Shown here: positions 8,416-16,912 of the stretch, piece by piece
Layout of the letters: every line of letters starts with the position of its first letter
Position numbering within the stretch: the stretch's first letter is position 1
NCBI RefSeq assembly: GCF_000165485.1
Contig: NC_014623.1
Coordinates: 1,197,501-1,261,500 of the forward strand
Direction of reading: 5' to 3'
DNA length: 64,000 nucleotides
Source: Stigmatella aurantiaca DW4/3-1
GTDB lineage: Bacteria; Myxococcota; Myxococcia; Myxococcales; Myxococcaceae
The notes under the pieces: model-generated
Told to the model about the DNA's origin: nothing
The model's input: only the letters and a program-made list of their open reading frames with translations
The model's database searches: none
Made by a program: the position numbers and the translations under genes

Positions 8416-8994
8416 TCAGACGCGCAGCCACTTGCGCGCGGTGGGGCCCGCGAAGCGCATCACCCCGGACACGGCCATGAAACGGATGGTGCGGCCGATG
8501 ATGGCCGCCAGAAAGAAGCGGTCCAGCGGCACGGACACCATGCCGCTGCCGATGGCCACCACCTTGAAAGGGGTGGGCAGCACCGAGCACAGCAGCGCCA
8601 GCACCCAGAAGTTCTGGCCCAGCAGGTCCCCCAGCGACGCATCGATGCCAAAGCGCTGCACGCGCATGTTCAGGTCGATGTTCAGGAAGCTCACCGCTCC
8701 GGCGTTGATGAGGGTGCCCAGCCAGTAGCCGAGCAACCCACCGGCGAGGCTTGCCACCGTTCCCATCACTGCATACCGGAGCCATTTTTTCGGCTGGGCC
8801 ATGACCATGGGCACCAGCAGCGCGAAGGGCGGTACCGGGAAGAACGAGCCGTCCACCACGGACACCACCAGCATGGCCGCCAGGGCATGCTTCGTGGAGG
8901 ACAGGGCCTCCACGCGCAGGTAGAGCTTGCGATACCAAGAAAGCTTCTCTGAGGAGGCGGCGGGCGCCTTGGGGACGGAGGTCGTATCCGACAT
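8416..8994 (-). CDS. VTT-domain (YqaA-type DedA-like) membrane protein
   Basis: A 192-residue multi-pass protein with VVDGSFFPVPPFALLVPMV near the N-terminus and the helical glycine-rich VASLAGGLLGYWLG region. Both are characteristic of the VTT/SNARE-associated family in its YqaA branch. Members are inner-membrane proteins, some thought to act as lipid scramblases. The sequence shows no distinguishing catalytic residue. It stands alone, with divergent and convergent neighbours. Confidence 0.82.
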   Translation of the reverse strand: MSDTTSVPKAPAASSEKLSWYRKLYLRVEALSSTKHALAAMLVVSVVDGSFFPVPPFALLVPMVMAQPKKWLRYAVMGTVASLAGGLLGYWLGTLINAGAVSFLNIDLNMRVQRFGIDASLGDLLGQNFWVLALLCSVLPTPFKVVAIGSGMVSVPLDRFFLAAIIGRTIRFMAVSGVMRFAGPTARKWLRV

Positions 8995-9119
8995 GTGCTG
9001 CGCACCCTAGCGAAAGCCCAGCCAGTTTCCACCGCCTTGCGACCCGGAGAGCTCCCGCTTGATTGGGGTGCGGCTTGGGAGGACCTGCTTTATGAACAGA
9101 ACCCAGGAGAGGGGGAGCC

Positions 9120-9776
9120 ATGACGGTTCACCATCGCGTCGTTGAAGCTTCGGAGTCGTTGAAGGTCTTCCCCCTGCCCTCCGCGGTGCTCCTGCCGCAC
9201 TCCGTGCTGCCGCTCCACATCTTCGAGCCGCGGTACCGGGAGATGGTCCGGGATGCGTTGGAGGGGGACCAGGTCATGGCCCTGGCCCAGCTCGAGCCCG
9301 GCTGGGAGCCCCGCTACGCGGAGCGGCCGGCCATGCAGCCGATGCTGTGTGCGGGCCTTATCGTCTGGCACGAGGCGCTGGAGGAGGGCCGCTACAACAT
9401 CCTCTTGCAGGGCGTCTGCCGGGCCCGTCTGGTGGCCGAGTTGCCCACGGAGCGCCTCTACCGCCAGGTCCGGGTGGAGCTGTTGCCGGACTCTCCCTAC
9501 AGCGGCCCCGAGGAGGAGCAGCTGCGGCAGGCCGTGTTCGAGCTGGCGGGGCGGGTACCCCCCTCCTTCTCGGAAGGGCTGCTGCCGGCGGTGGCCCGCG
9601 CCCGGGGGGGCACGCTGGCGGACGTGGTGGGCGCCGCCGTCATCCCCGAGCCGGAGCGGCGCCAGGCGTTGCTGGCCGAGCTGGATGTGCGCCGCCGCCT
9701 GGAGGCGGTGATGGAGGAGGTGGGGGAGCTGATTGCCCGTCTCCAGCCCATGAGGCCCGTCGGCCCGCTCAATTGA
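9120..9776 (+). CDS. LON substrate-binding-domain protein
   Basis: A 218-residue protein that consists of the Lon N-terminal domain only: VFPLPSAVLLPHSVLPLHIFEPRY is the opening strand-turn signature, and a helical bundle makes up the second half. The ATPase and protease parts of Lon are missing, as usual for this stand-alone family, whose role is poorly known. The ATG is preceded by GAGAGGGGGAGCC. It is followed 118 bp later by nadE on the same strand. Confidence 0.85.
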   Translation: MTVHHRVVEASESLKVFPLPSAVLLPHSVLPLHIFEPRYREMVRDALEGDQVMALAQLEPGWEPRYAERPAMQPMLCAGLIVWHEALEEGRYNILLQGVCRARLVAELPTERLYRQVRVELLPDSPYSGPEEEQLRQAVFELAGRVPPSFSEGLLPAVARARGGTLADVVGAAVIPEPERRQALLAELDVRRRLEAVMEEVGELIARLQPMRPVGPLN

Positions 9777-9894
9777 GGCGCCCGCCCGCCGAAAGGCTTG
9801 CGTCCTCCTCCCTCCCGAGCCTTTCCTGAGGCCGGATACCACACCGGCCCCTGCGCGTGCGCATGCGCCGTGGGCCTCGAGAGGAGTCGCACCC

Positions 9895-11784
9895 ATGCGG
9901 CTGATCAAGGTAGGGCTGGCCAGCGTCAACACCACGGTGGGCGCATTCTCCCGGAACGTAGACCGCGCGCTCACGCTGGCGCGGCGGATGGCCGCCGAGG
10001 ATGTCACCCTCGGCCTCTTCCAGGAGCAGCTCATTGGCGGCTATCCGGCCGAGGACCTGGTCCAGTGGCAGGGTTTCATCGACCACCAGTGGCCGGAGCT
10101 GGAGCGGTTCGCGCGTGAGACGGCCGCGCTGTCCACCGTCTTCGTCCTGGGCGTGGCGGTGGCCCACCAGGGGCTGCGGCTCAACTGCGCGGCCGTCGTG
10201 GCGGCGGGCCACGTGCTGGGGCTCGTGCCCAAGGAGAAGCTGCCCACCTACAACATCTTCTATGAGGGGCGGACCTATTCGCGCGGCTACCCGGGCATGG
10301 CGGAGGTGCATCGCGGCGTTCCCCTGGGCGACTACCTCTTCCGATTCGACTTCGGCGTCCTGGCGCCGGAGGTGTGCGAGGACATCTGGAGCGCGGATGG
10401 CCCGCAGCGCCGCCGGACGTACTCTGGCGCCGAGCTGGTGGTGAACCTGTCGGCCTCGCCCTTCCGGCTGGGGTTCGTGGACACGCGGCGCGAGCTGCTC
10501 GCCACGCGCGCCGCGGACCACCAATGCACCATCGCCTACGCCAACGCCCTGGGCAGCAATGACGGCATCATCTTCGATGGCGGGGGCTTCCTGAACCAGA
10601 ACGGCCGCTCCATCCTGGAGACGCCGCGTTTTCAGGAAGGCTTCACCTCGGCGGTGGTGGACCTGGAGCGCACCATGCGCCTGCGCGCGGAGAACACCAC
10701 CTGGCGCAGTGACCGCGAGGAGTGGGTGGCCGATGGCGGGAAGCTGGTGCCCATTCTGGACTGCATGGGCATCCTCCAGACGCGGCGCGAGAAGCTCGCG
10801 TATCCGTCGCCTCCGCACCGCAGCTTCTTCCTGCCTGGGCCCGACCAGCGCCGCCCCGCCCGGGAGGCCCTGTGCGAGGACATCCTGGACGCGCTGGCGC
10901 TGGGCGTGGGCGACTACTTCGAGAAGACGCGTGCCTTCAAGGTCATTGGCGTCTCCCTGTCCGGTGGCCGGGACTCGCTGCTCACGCTGCTCATCGCCCA
11001 CCGGTACGCGAAGCGGGTTCGTCCCGACAACCCGGGCTCGCTCCTGCAAGCCTTCTACATGCCCAGCCGCTACTCCAGCGACACCACGCGCGACGCCGCG
11101 GAGACCATCACCCGGGAGCTGGGCGTGCCCTTCCAGGTGATCCCCATCGAGGAGGCCTTCGATCGCGAGCTGGCCGTCGTCAAGCAGATGCTCGGGGACA
11201 AGGCCGTCACCCACCTCACCGAACAGAACATCCAGGCGCGCTTGCGCGCCCAGCGCATGTGGAACTGGTCCAACTCCAGCAGTGGCCTGTTCCTCCAGAC
11301 GGGGAACATGAGCGAGAAGGCCGTGGGCTACACCACCATCGGAGGCGACTTGATGGGGGCGCTGGCCGTCATCGCCAACGTGCCCAAGACAGTGGTCATG
11401 TACCTGCTGGACTACCTCCAGGAGAAGACGGGCTACGAGGGCATCCGCAAGGTGTTGTCCAAGCCCGCCGGGCCGGAACTGGCGCACAACCAGGTGGGCG
11501 AGGAGGAGCTGATGCCCTTTCCCATCCTCGATGCGTGCTTCTACCTCTTCGCGGGTGAGAAGCTGGTCCCCGCGGAGCTGGTGCAGGCCCTCACCTCCAT
11601 GTTCCCCGAGGTGGAACCCTCGCAGATCAAGGTCTACGTGGAGAAGTTCGTCCGCCTCTTCCTCCAGTCCATCTACAAGTGGGTGCAGTCGCCGCTGTCG
11701 CTTCACATCGGCAACCTGGACCTGGACCGCGAACGCGCGTTGCAGATGCCCGTGGTCACCGCGTCCGACTGGACGCGCGATTAG
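9895..11784 (+). CDS. nadE: glutamine-dependent NAD+ synthase
   Basis: A 629-residue two-domain enzyme that amidates nicotinate adenine dinucleotide, using ammonia released from glutamine. The N-terminal nitrilase-type glutaminase has the Glu in FQEQLIGGYP (E44), the Lys in VPKEKLPTYNIFYEGR and the Cys in APEVCEDIW. The C-terminal synthetase has the PP-loop SLSGGRDS, where the usual motif is SGGxDS. Further conserved stretches are SSSGLFLQTGNMSEKAVGY and TIGGDLMGALAVI. Its length matches the large NadE class. The ATG follows GAGAGGAGTCGC. Confidence 0.96.
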   Translation: MRLIKVGLASVNTTVGAFSRNVDRALTLARRMAAEDVTLGLFQEQLIGGYPAEDLVQWQGFIDHQWPELERFARETAALSTVFVLGVAVAHQGLRLNCAAVVAAGHVLGLVPKEKLPTYNIFYEGRTYSRGYPGMAEVHRGVPLGDYLFRFDFGVLAPEVCEDIWSADGPQRRRTYSGAELVVNLSASPFRLGFVDTRRELLATRAADHQCTIAYANALGSNDGIIFDGGGFLNQNGRSILETPRFQEGFTSAVVDLERTMRLRAENTTWRSDREEWVADGGKLVPILDCMGILQTRREKLAYPSPPHRSFFLPGPDQRRPAREALCEDILDALALGVGDYFEKTRAFKVIGVSLSGGRDSLLTLLIAHRYAKRVRPDNPGSLLQAFYMPSRYSSDTTRDAAETITRELGVPFQVIPIEEAFDRELAVVKQMLGDKAVTHLTEQNIQARLRAQRMWNWSNSSSGLFLQTGNMSEKAVGYTTIGGDLMGALAVIANVPKTVVMYLLDYLQEKTGYEGIRKVLSKPAGPELAHNQVGEEELMPFPILDACFYLFAGEKLVPAELVQALTSMFPEVEPSQIKVYVEKFVRLFLQSIYKWVQSPLSLHIGNLDLDRERALQMPVVTASDWTRD

Positions 11785-11912
11785 CTGCTTGGTTGCCTGC
11801 CAGGACGCTCTCCGGACGGGTGTCCTGGCGGCTCTGCTTTCCAGGAACGCATCTTGCCTGGGCCATGATCGGCCCCAACCTTCTCGTCAGTCACCGGACA
11901 CTGGAGGGTTGG

Positions 11913-12938
11913 ATGAAAGCGAAGATTCTGACGGGCGCGGTTGCCGCGCTTCTCTACAGCGGTGCGGCCCTGGCGGGAGACGGCAAGGACTGCCCCCCGG
12001 GTTACGAGAAGAAGGACACCCAAGCGAGCATCATGGGCTCGCCGACGGTGATGGATGAAAGCGCGACGGTCATCGAGACCGAGCCAGTGGAAGGCTCCAT
12101 CGGTGGCAGCGGCCAGGCCGGAATCGAGCACGAGGGCCTCAAGGCCAGCGATCAGGCCCTTCTGGACTCTCAGTCTTCGGTGAAGACCGAGCAAGGAGAG
12201 GTGCTGTTGCGGTGCGAGCCCGTGAGCGGCACGGGGGGCAGCGGCAGCTCGTGGGACAGCACGGGCGGCAGCGGCATCCAGAGCGAGCCTTTGCGGGAGC
12301 CGCAGTTGACGCCGCCTCCGGAGCAGCAGGTCGCCCCGCCCCCGCCGCCTCCGAGCAGCGCGGCCTTCACGCCGACCGTGGACGTCGATGAGAACGACGT
12401 GGCGCGGAGGGAGAAGAAGGAGTCGGGGGCCAACATGCGCGGCCTCACCCTGATGGTCGGCGGCGGCGTGGAGGGTTACACCGGCTCGCTGGCACCCGCG
12501 ATTGATCCCGGCGCCGCCTACGGTGTGACGGCCGCCATCAAGCCATCCAAGGTGTTTGGCATCGAGCTGGGCTACAGCGGCGCCGTGAACAACGTGTCCG
12601 ACAGCGCTTTTGCGGCCTCGAGCGGTCCGGACATCGTGCGCAACGGTGGCCAGGCGGCCGCGACGTTCGGCCTGACCGCGACGCCGGTTCAGCCCTACGT
12701 GCTGGGCGGCATCGGCATCAGCGACTACAACTTCCGTGGCACCGGCGGAGGCTTCCGGGATGACACGGTGGGCAACGTGCCGGTGGGCGCCGGTCTCCGG
12801 ACGCACTTCGGTGACTTCACCGCCGACCTGCGGGCCAACTACAACTTCCTGTTCGACCAGGACTTCGCCAGCGTGGACGATGGTCTCAACGGGAACGGCC
12901 GTTACTCCGGCACGCTGAACATCGGCGGTACGTTCTAG
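11913..12938 (+). CDS. outer-membrane beta-barrel protein with low-complexity linker
   Basis: 341 residues from the ATG at 11913, which follows CTGGAGGGTTGG. The frame upstream is open but lies inside nadE and is not coding here. Residues 1-21 form a signal peptide (AALLYSGAALAG). The next 150 residues are Gly/Ser/Pro-rich (GGSGSSWDSTGGSG, a run of prolines). From about residue 175 the pattern becomes alternating beta strands with aromatic ends (GIELGYSGAV, YVLGGIGISDYNF, FTADLRANYNFLFD) ending in a strand with terminal Phe, the usual mark of an outer-membrane barrel. It resembles myxobacterial OmpA-like barrel porins. Its substrate or partner is unknown. A terminator follows. Confidence 0.78.
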   Translation: MKAKILTGAVAALLYSGAALAGDGKDCPPGYEKKDTQASIMGSPTVMDESATVIETEPVEGSIGGSGQAGIEHEGLKASDQALLDSQSSVKTEQGEVLLRCEPVSGTGGSGSSWDSTGGSGIQSEPLREPQLTPPPEQQVAPPPPPPSSAAFTPTVDVDENDVARREKKESGANMRGLTLMVGGGVEGYTGSLAPAIDPGAAYGVTAAIKPSKVFGIELGYSGAVNNVSDSAFAASSGPDIVRNGGQAAATFGLTATPVQPYVLGGIGISDYNFRGTGGGFRDDTVGNVPVGAGLRTHFGDFTADLRANYNFLFDQDFASVDDGLNGNGRYSGTLNIGGTF

Positions 12939-12968
12939 CGGGCTGGCCACAGCCTCGCGGTGAATGAC

Positions 12969-13008
12969 GGCGCGGTCCCTGTGCAGCGGGGCCGCGCCGC
13001 CCTGTTTT
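12969..13008 (+). terminator. rho-independent terminator between convergent genes
   Basis: The stem GGCGCGGTCCC at 12969-12979 pairs with GGGGCCGCGCC at 12988-12998 (11 bp with one T-G wobble), followed closely by TTTT at 13005-13008. It lies between the outer-membrane protein gene and the CNNM-type gene and fits termination of the plus-strand transcript. Confidence 0.7.
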
Positions 13009-13019
13009 CCGGACCGAAG

Positions 13020-14306
13020 TCAGGAGGCGGGCGCGGCGGGGGACGGCGGCGCAGGGTGGATCCGGACGCGCTTGACGCGGCGGGCAGAGGCCTCGACCAC
13101 CTCCAGCACGGTGCCATCGGGCAAGGGCAGCCGGGTGTGCGAGGTGGGAATGGCACCCGCCAGGGACATGCAGAGCCCGCCCACGGTGGACCAGCTGTCG
13201 CCCTCCGGCAAATCGAGCCCCAGTGAGCGGTTCACGTCCCGGATGGGGGCTGTTCCATCCACCATCATCGTCCCATTGTCCTCCCGGAGCAGCAGGTCGG
13301 GGGGCGTGTCGTCCTCATTGAAGAGCTCGCCCACGAGTTCCTCGACGAGGTCCTCCGTGGTGACCAGGCCGGAGAGCCCCCCTTGCTCGTCGACGACGAT
13401 GGCCATGGGGCAGCGCCGCGCTTGAAGCTGGCGCAGCAGGTCCAGCGCCCGCGTCGCTTCCGGCACGAAATACGCGGGGCGCAGCACGTCTTCCAGGAGG
13501 ATGAGCTGCTTCTCGAAGGCCATGCCCAGCAGGTCCTGGGCGATGACGTAACCGACGATGTTGTCCAAGGCCCCTTCATAGACGGGCAGCCGCGAGTGCC
13601 CCTCTTCCAGCAGCACGCGCTGAAGCTCCTCTTGGGGGGCATGCCGCGGCAGCGCGACGATGCGCGCGCGGGGCACCATGACCTCGAAGGCCGTCAGCCC
13701 CGCGAGCTCGAAGGCGCGTGAGGCGATGTCTCCGGTGCGAGGGTCCACCGTCCCGCTCCGGGCCGCTTCCTCCACGAGTTGCTGAAGCTCCTCGGCGGAC
13801 AGGCGCGACTCGCTGAAGTTGGTCTTGTCCCCGAAGAAGCGCAGCACGAGGTTGGAGCTGAAGGTGAGAAACCACACCACGGGCTTCATCAACCGAGACA
13901 GGGTGCGGAGTACGGGCGCGATGAGCAGCGCGTAGCGCTCGGCGTACTGGAGCGCCAGCGACTTGGGAACCAGCTCGCCCAACACCAGGGACAGAAACGA
14001 GACGAGCACCACCACGAGCCCGAGCGCCACCTCCTCGGCGGCCGTGGCGCTGACCCCGAGCTGCTCGAGCACCGGGGCCAGCCGCTTGGCGATGGACGCG
14101 CCGCCGAAGGCCGCCGCGGTGGCCCCCACCACGCTGATGCCGATCTGGACCGTGGCCAGGAAGCGCTCCGGGTCATCCCGGAGCGCGAGCACGGCCGGGG
14201 CCGAACTGCTGCCGGCCTCCACCAACTCGCGCAGCCGGGTCTTCCGCAGGGAGATGATGGCGATCTCCGCCCCCGCGAAGATTCCGTTGGCCAGCACGAG
14301 CAGCAA
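13020..14306 (-). CDS. CNNM/HlyC-CorC family membrane protein
   Basis: 428 residues as drawn from TTG at 14306. A DUF21/CNNM transmembrane domain comes first (ANGIFAGAEIAIISLRKTRLREL, GASIAKRLAP, LVLGELVPKSLA), then a pair of CBS domains (VMVPRARIVALPRH, VVDEQGGLSGLVTTEDLVEELVGEL), then a C-terminal CorC/HlyC domain ending IHPAPPS. The family includes magnesium/cobalt efflux or homeostasis proteins. The true start is probably further upstream: homologous proteins begin about eight residues earlier. The sequence there reads ILTEFAIILLLV, with ATC at 14330 exactly 7 nt after an AGGAG, and no ATG/GTG/TTG is available upstream. Confidence 0.88.
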   Translation of the reverse strand: MLLVLANGIFAGAEIAIISLRKTRLRELVEAGSSSAPAVLALRDDPERFLATVQIGISVVGATAAAFGGASIAKRLAPVLEQLGVSATAAEEVALGLVVVLVSFLSLVLGELVPKSLALQYAERYALLIAPVLRTLSRLMKPVVWFLTFSSNLVLRFFGDKTNFSESRLSAEELQQLVEEAARSGTVDPRTGDIASRAFELAGLTAFEVMVPRARIVALPRHAPQEELQRVLLEEGHSRLPVYEGALDNIVGYVIAQDLLGMAFEKQLILLEDVLRPAYFVPEATRALDLLRQLQARRCPMAIVVDEQGGLSGLVTTEDLVEELVGELFNEDDTPPDLLLREDNGTMMVDGTAPIRDVNRSLGLDLPEGDSWSTVGGLCMSLAGAIPTSHTRLPLPDGTVLEVVEASARRVKRVRIHPAPPSPAAPAS

Positions 14307-14609
14307 GATGATGGCGAATTCGGTGAGGATACGAGGGCTCCTGTCGGCGCGGGGGGAGAAGACTAAGAGTGGATGGTGCGGTGTGGCCGGTCCTTGATTC
14401 GGGCTTCGAAGCGGGGGGGCGGCCAGCGTTGACTAGTGGAGACTCCCGCCGTGCCTGTCCGCCCGGGGGACTGCCAAGGGGCAGAAAACCCGGTGAGGGG
14501 GGGCCGTCCAGCACCCAATTTGGGAGATGGGGCCTACACGGAAAGCAGCGCCGGTGCCGCTGGGGCGTTATGGTCGGGCTTTCCTCAACTGTAACGGGAG
14601 ACCAGACGG
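14307..14609. other. intergenic region before the FKBP gene
   Basis: About 303 bp between the divergent CNNM-type and FKBP genes. The first 24 bp probably belong to the CNNM-type coding region, with its AGGAG site at 14338-14342 on the minus strand. The remainder is GC-rich with no gene or clear promoter that I can support. Confidence 0.5.
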
Positions 14610-14933
14610 ATGGGCTTGAAGGTCGAAGACGTCAAGGTGGGTACGGGCGCCGAAGCGGTGGTAGGCAAATCCGTGACGGTGCATTACGTGGGCACGCTCA
14701 CCACCGGCGCCAAATTCGATAGCAGCCGGGACCGGGGACAGGGCTTTAACTTCCCGCTGGGGGCGGGGAGGGTCATCCAGGGGTGGGACCAAGGCGTTGT
14801 CGGCATGAAGGTGGGCGGGGTGCGCAAGCTCACCATTCCCCCGGAGCTGGGGTACGGGTCACGCGGTTTTCCCCCGGTCATTCCCCCCAATTCCACGCTG
14901 CATTTCGAAGTGGAACTGCTGGACGTGAAGTAA
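14610..14933 (+). CDS. FKBP-type peptidyl-prolyl isomerase
   Basis: A 107-residue single-domain FKBP. The active-site signature is present: VTVHYVGTLTTGAKFDSS, FPLGAGRVIQGWDQG, MKVGGVRKLTIPPELGYG and a closing HFEVELLDV. The length and absence of a signal peptide point to a cytoplasmic isomerase or folding helper. Thioredoxin and a HAD phosphatase follow on the same strand. Confidence 0.95.
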   Translation: MGLKVEDVKVGTGAEAVVGKSVTVHYVGTLTTGAKFDSSRDRGQGFNFPLGAGRVIQGWDQGVVGMKVGGVRKLTIPPELGYGSRGFPPVIPPNSTLHFEVELLDVK

Positions 14934-14982
14934 CACCTGGAGGTCCGGAGCCCCGGATCCGCAGAGAGAGCGAGGCCTGACA

Positions 14983-15369
14983 ATGGCGACGGTCGAAATC
15001 AGCAGCAAGGAATTCTTCAAGGATACCGTGAGCAAGGAGGGCATCGTCCTCCTGGACTGGTGGGCCGAGTGGTGCGGTCCCTGCCGGAACTTCGGGCCCA
15101 TCTACGAGCAGGTCTCCGACAAGCACAAGGATCTCACCTTCGGGAAGATCGACACGGATGCGCAGCCCGAGTTGGCCCACGCGTTCGAGATTCGCTCCAT
15201 TCCCACGCTGATGGTGTTCCGGGATGGCATCCTGTTGTTGGAGCAGGCCGGTGCCCTGCCCGCCGCTGCCCTGGAGGATCTCATCTCCAAGGTGCGGGCC
15301 CTGGACATGGACGAAGTGCGCAAGCAGGTGGCCGCGCAGCGCGCAGCGTCCGAGCCGCCCAAGGCGTGA
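14983..15369 (+). CDS. trxA: thioredoxin
   Basis: A 128-residue thioredoxin fold with the canonical active site WCGPC (in WWAEWCGPCRNFGPI), the cis-Pro segment IRSIPTLMVF and a helical C-terminal tail slightly longer than usual. It should reduce protein disulfides in the cytoplasm. It lies 49 bp after the FKBP gene, and its stop codon overlaps the GTG start of the next gene (GTGA), so the two are translationally coupled. Confidence 0.94.
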   Translation: MATVEISSKEFFKDTVSKEGIVLLDWWAEWCGPCRNFGPIYEQVSDKHKDLTFGKIDTDAQPELAHAFEIRSIPTLMVFRDGILLLEQAGALPAAALEDLISKVRALDMDEVRKQVAAQRAASEPPKA

Positions 15370-15971
15370 GCGTGCTCCGGGCCGTTCTCTTCGACATGGA
15401 TGGGGTGCTCCTCAAGAGCGAGGAGGCCTGGGCCCACGTGGTGGCGGCCGCGGGAGAGCACTTCCGTGGCTCCCCCGTGACGCGCGAGGAGTTCGCGCCC
15501 ACCTTCGGCCAGGGCACGAAGGCGGACACCGAGGTCTTCCGGCTGGGTTGCACGACGGAGGAACTGGACCGCTTCTACACCGAGCACTTTCCGCGCTATT
15601 CGGAGCACGTCTGGGTGAACCCGGAGGCGCGGCCCCTGCTGGAGGCGCTGGGCCAGCGAGGGCTGCGGCGGGCGGTGGTGACGAACACGGCATCGACGCT
15701 GGCCCCCTCGTTGCTGGGGGCGGCGCATCTGGCCGAACTCTTCGAGTGCGTGGCGTGCGCGAACCTGGTGCCCCGCTCCAAGCCCGCGCCGGACCTGGTG
15801 CTGTATGCCCTGGAGAAGCTGGGCGTGGCGGCCAGCGAGGCGGTGATGATTGGCGACTCGCGCTATGACCGGGGCGCGGCGACCGCGGCCGGGGTGCGCT
15901 TCGTGGGGCTGGGGCTGGACGGGGACGTGCGCGTCGAGCGGTTGGGAGAGCTGCTCGGCCACGTTCGCTGA
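15366..15971 (+). CDS. HAD-superfamily phosphatase (beta-phosphoglucomutase-like)
   Basis: About 201 residues. The start is the GTG at 15366, whose last two bases overlap the thioredoxin stop. This places motif I (FDMDGVLLKS) at the expected N-terminus. Motif II is AVVTNTAS, the motif III Lys lies in PRSKPAPDL, and motif IV is MIGDSRYDRGAA. The helical cap is of the C1 type. The substrate cannot be told from sequence. Phosphoglycolate- or beta-phosphoglucomutase-like activities are the common ones in this group. Confidence 0.87.
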   Translation: MSVLRAVLFDMDGVLLKSEEAWAHVVAAAGEHFRGSPVTREEFAPTFGQGTKADTEVFRLGCTTEELDRFYTEHFPRYSEHVWVNPEARPLLEALGQRGLRRAVVTNTASTLAPSLLGAAHLAELFECVACANLVPRSKPAPDLVLYALEKLGVAASEAVMIGDSRYDRGAATAAGVRFVGLGLDGDVRVERLGELLGHVR

Positions 15972-15973
15972 GC

Positions 15974-16861
15974 CTACAGCGGCTTCACCGCGCACACGCC
16001 ACCCCCATTGAGGTGGGCCTGGTCCACGATGCTCTGGGTGACGAACTCCCAGAGCGTCTTCACGTCATAGGCGCCTGGCTCGTAGACGACGGGCTTGCCT
16101 TCGTTGTCGAGCAACTCCCCGCCCTGCATGCCCCGGAGGTCCAGCAACTGCTGGGTGGCGAGCCCCTCGGAGGTGATGACCTTGTCCGGGCCCGCCGTGG
16201 CGGCGAAGGGCTCGAAGCGCAGTTGCACGCCGCGGTGGGTGCCCAGCCGGTCGTAGAACATGTGCTCGGCGTGGATGGTGATCTCCGCTTCGGCAGTGGA
16301 GTTCTCCGGGACGACGATGCCCTGGGTCCCATCCACGCCGTTGATGCAGTTCTCCATGCGTGCGTTCACCGGGAATCCGAAGGAGAAGTGGTACACGCCC
16401 GTGCCCACCTTCACGGCTTCGCCTTCCAGCCAGTAGCTGTAGCCCCGCGAGCGCACCCGGGCGAGATCCTCGGCGGAGACGTTTCCGTCAGGTAACTCGG
16501 TGCGGTCATCCGGCGGACGCACCACGAAGCCCACGTTCCAGCGCCCAGCCGCGAGCCCTGTCAGCTCGTTCAGCGCCACGTCCCCCTTTTGCAGATCCAC
16601 CAGGACGTGCCGGGGCGAGGCATGTTGCTCCCCATTGTCCGAGGTGAGGACGAAGTCCCCCACGGCGACCAGATACTTGGTGAAGCGGACAGACCAGCCG
16701 TCGGCGAACAGGTGGCTGGGATAACCGTCCTGAGCACCCTCCTCACCGCTCATCACCACCCGGACATCTCCGGTGGCCGTGGGTGAGCACGCCCCCGAGA
16801 GCAGAAAGGCCACGGCGATCGCGGAGCGTCCAAGTCCAGGAAATGAAATTCGGGTGTTCAT
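15974..16861 (-). CDS. hypothetical lipoprotein divergent from a TonB-dependent receptor
   Basis: 295 residues from the ATG at 16861, where a signal peptide with a Cys in LLSGACS begins (the ATG at 16882 lies inside a palindrome). The mature protein has beta-rich segments and His/acidic stretches (ITIHAEHMFYDRLGTHRG, GVYHFSFGF). Its arrangement recalls metal-binding periplasmic lipoproteins such as the MbnP group, though I cannot confirm family membership. Its start is only 51 bp from the receptor start on the other strand. Shared control and a joint role in uptake are inferred. The two Cys in ENCIN and GGGVC could form a disulfide. Confidence 0.72.
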   Translation of the reverse strand: MNTRISFPGLGRSAIAVAFLLSGACSPTATGDVRVVMSGEEGAQDGYPSHLFADGWSVRFTKYLVAVGDFVLTSDNGEQHASPRHVLVDLQKGDVALNELTGLAAGRWNVGFVVRPPDDRTELPDGNVSAEDLARVRSRGYSYWLEGEAVKVGTGVYHFSFGFPVNARMENCINGVDGTQGIVVPENSTAEAEITIHAEHMFYDRLGTHRGVQLRFEPFAATAGPDKVITSEGLATQQLLDLRGMQGGELLDNEGKPVVYEPGAYDVKTLWEFVTQSIVDQAHLNGGGVCAVKPL

Positions 16862-16878
16862 GCACCTAAGAAGTAGAT

Positions 16879-16891
16879 GCAACTCAGTTGC
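16879..16891. promoter_or_regulatory. palindromic operator candidate in a divergent promoter
   Basis: GCAACT-C-AGTTGC is a perfect 13-bp inverted repeat centred at 16885, in the 51-bp space between the lipoprotein and receptor starts. Perfect palindromes with short spacers at receptor promoters often bind metal-responsive repressors of the Fur/Zur type. The regulator here is not known. Confidence 0.45.
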
Positions 16892-16912
16892 GAGTCAAGC
16901 CAGCGCTGGTGT

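Noticed and set aside
16877..16912. ATG at 16877 as receptor start
   Set aside because: It would put the palindrome inside the coding sequence and make an atypical signal peptide. The ATG at 16913 starts a normal signal.
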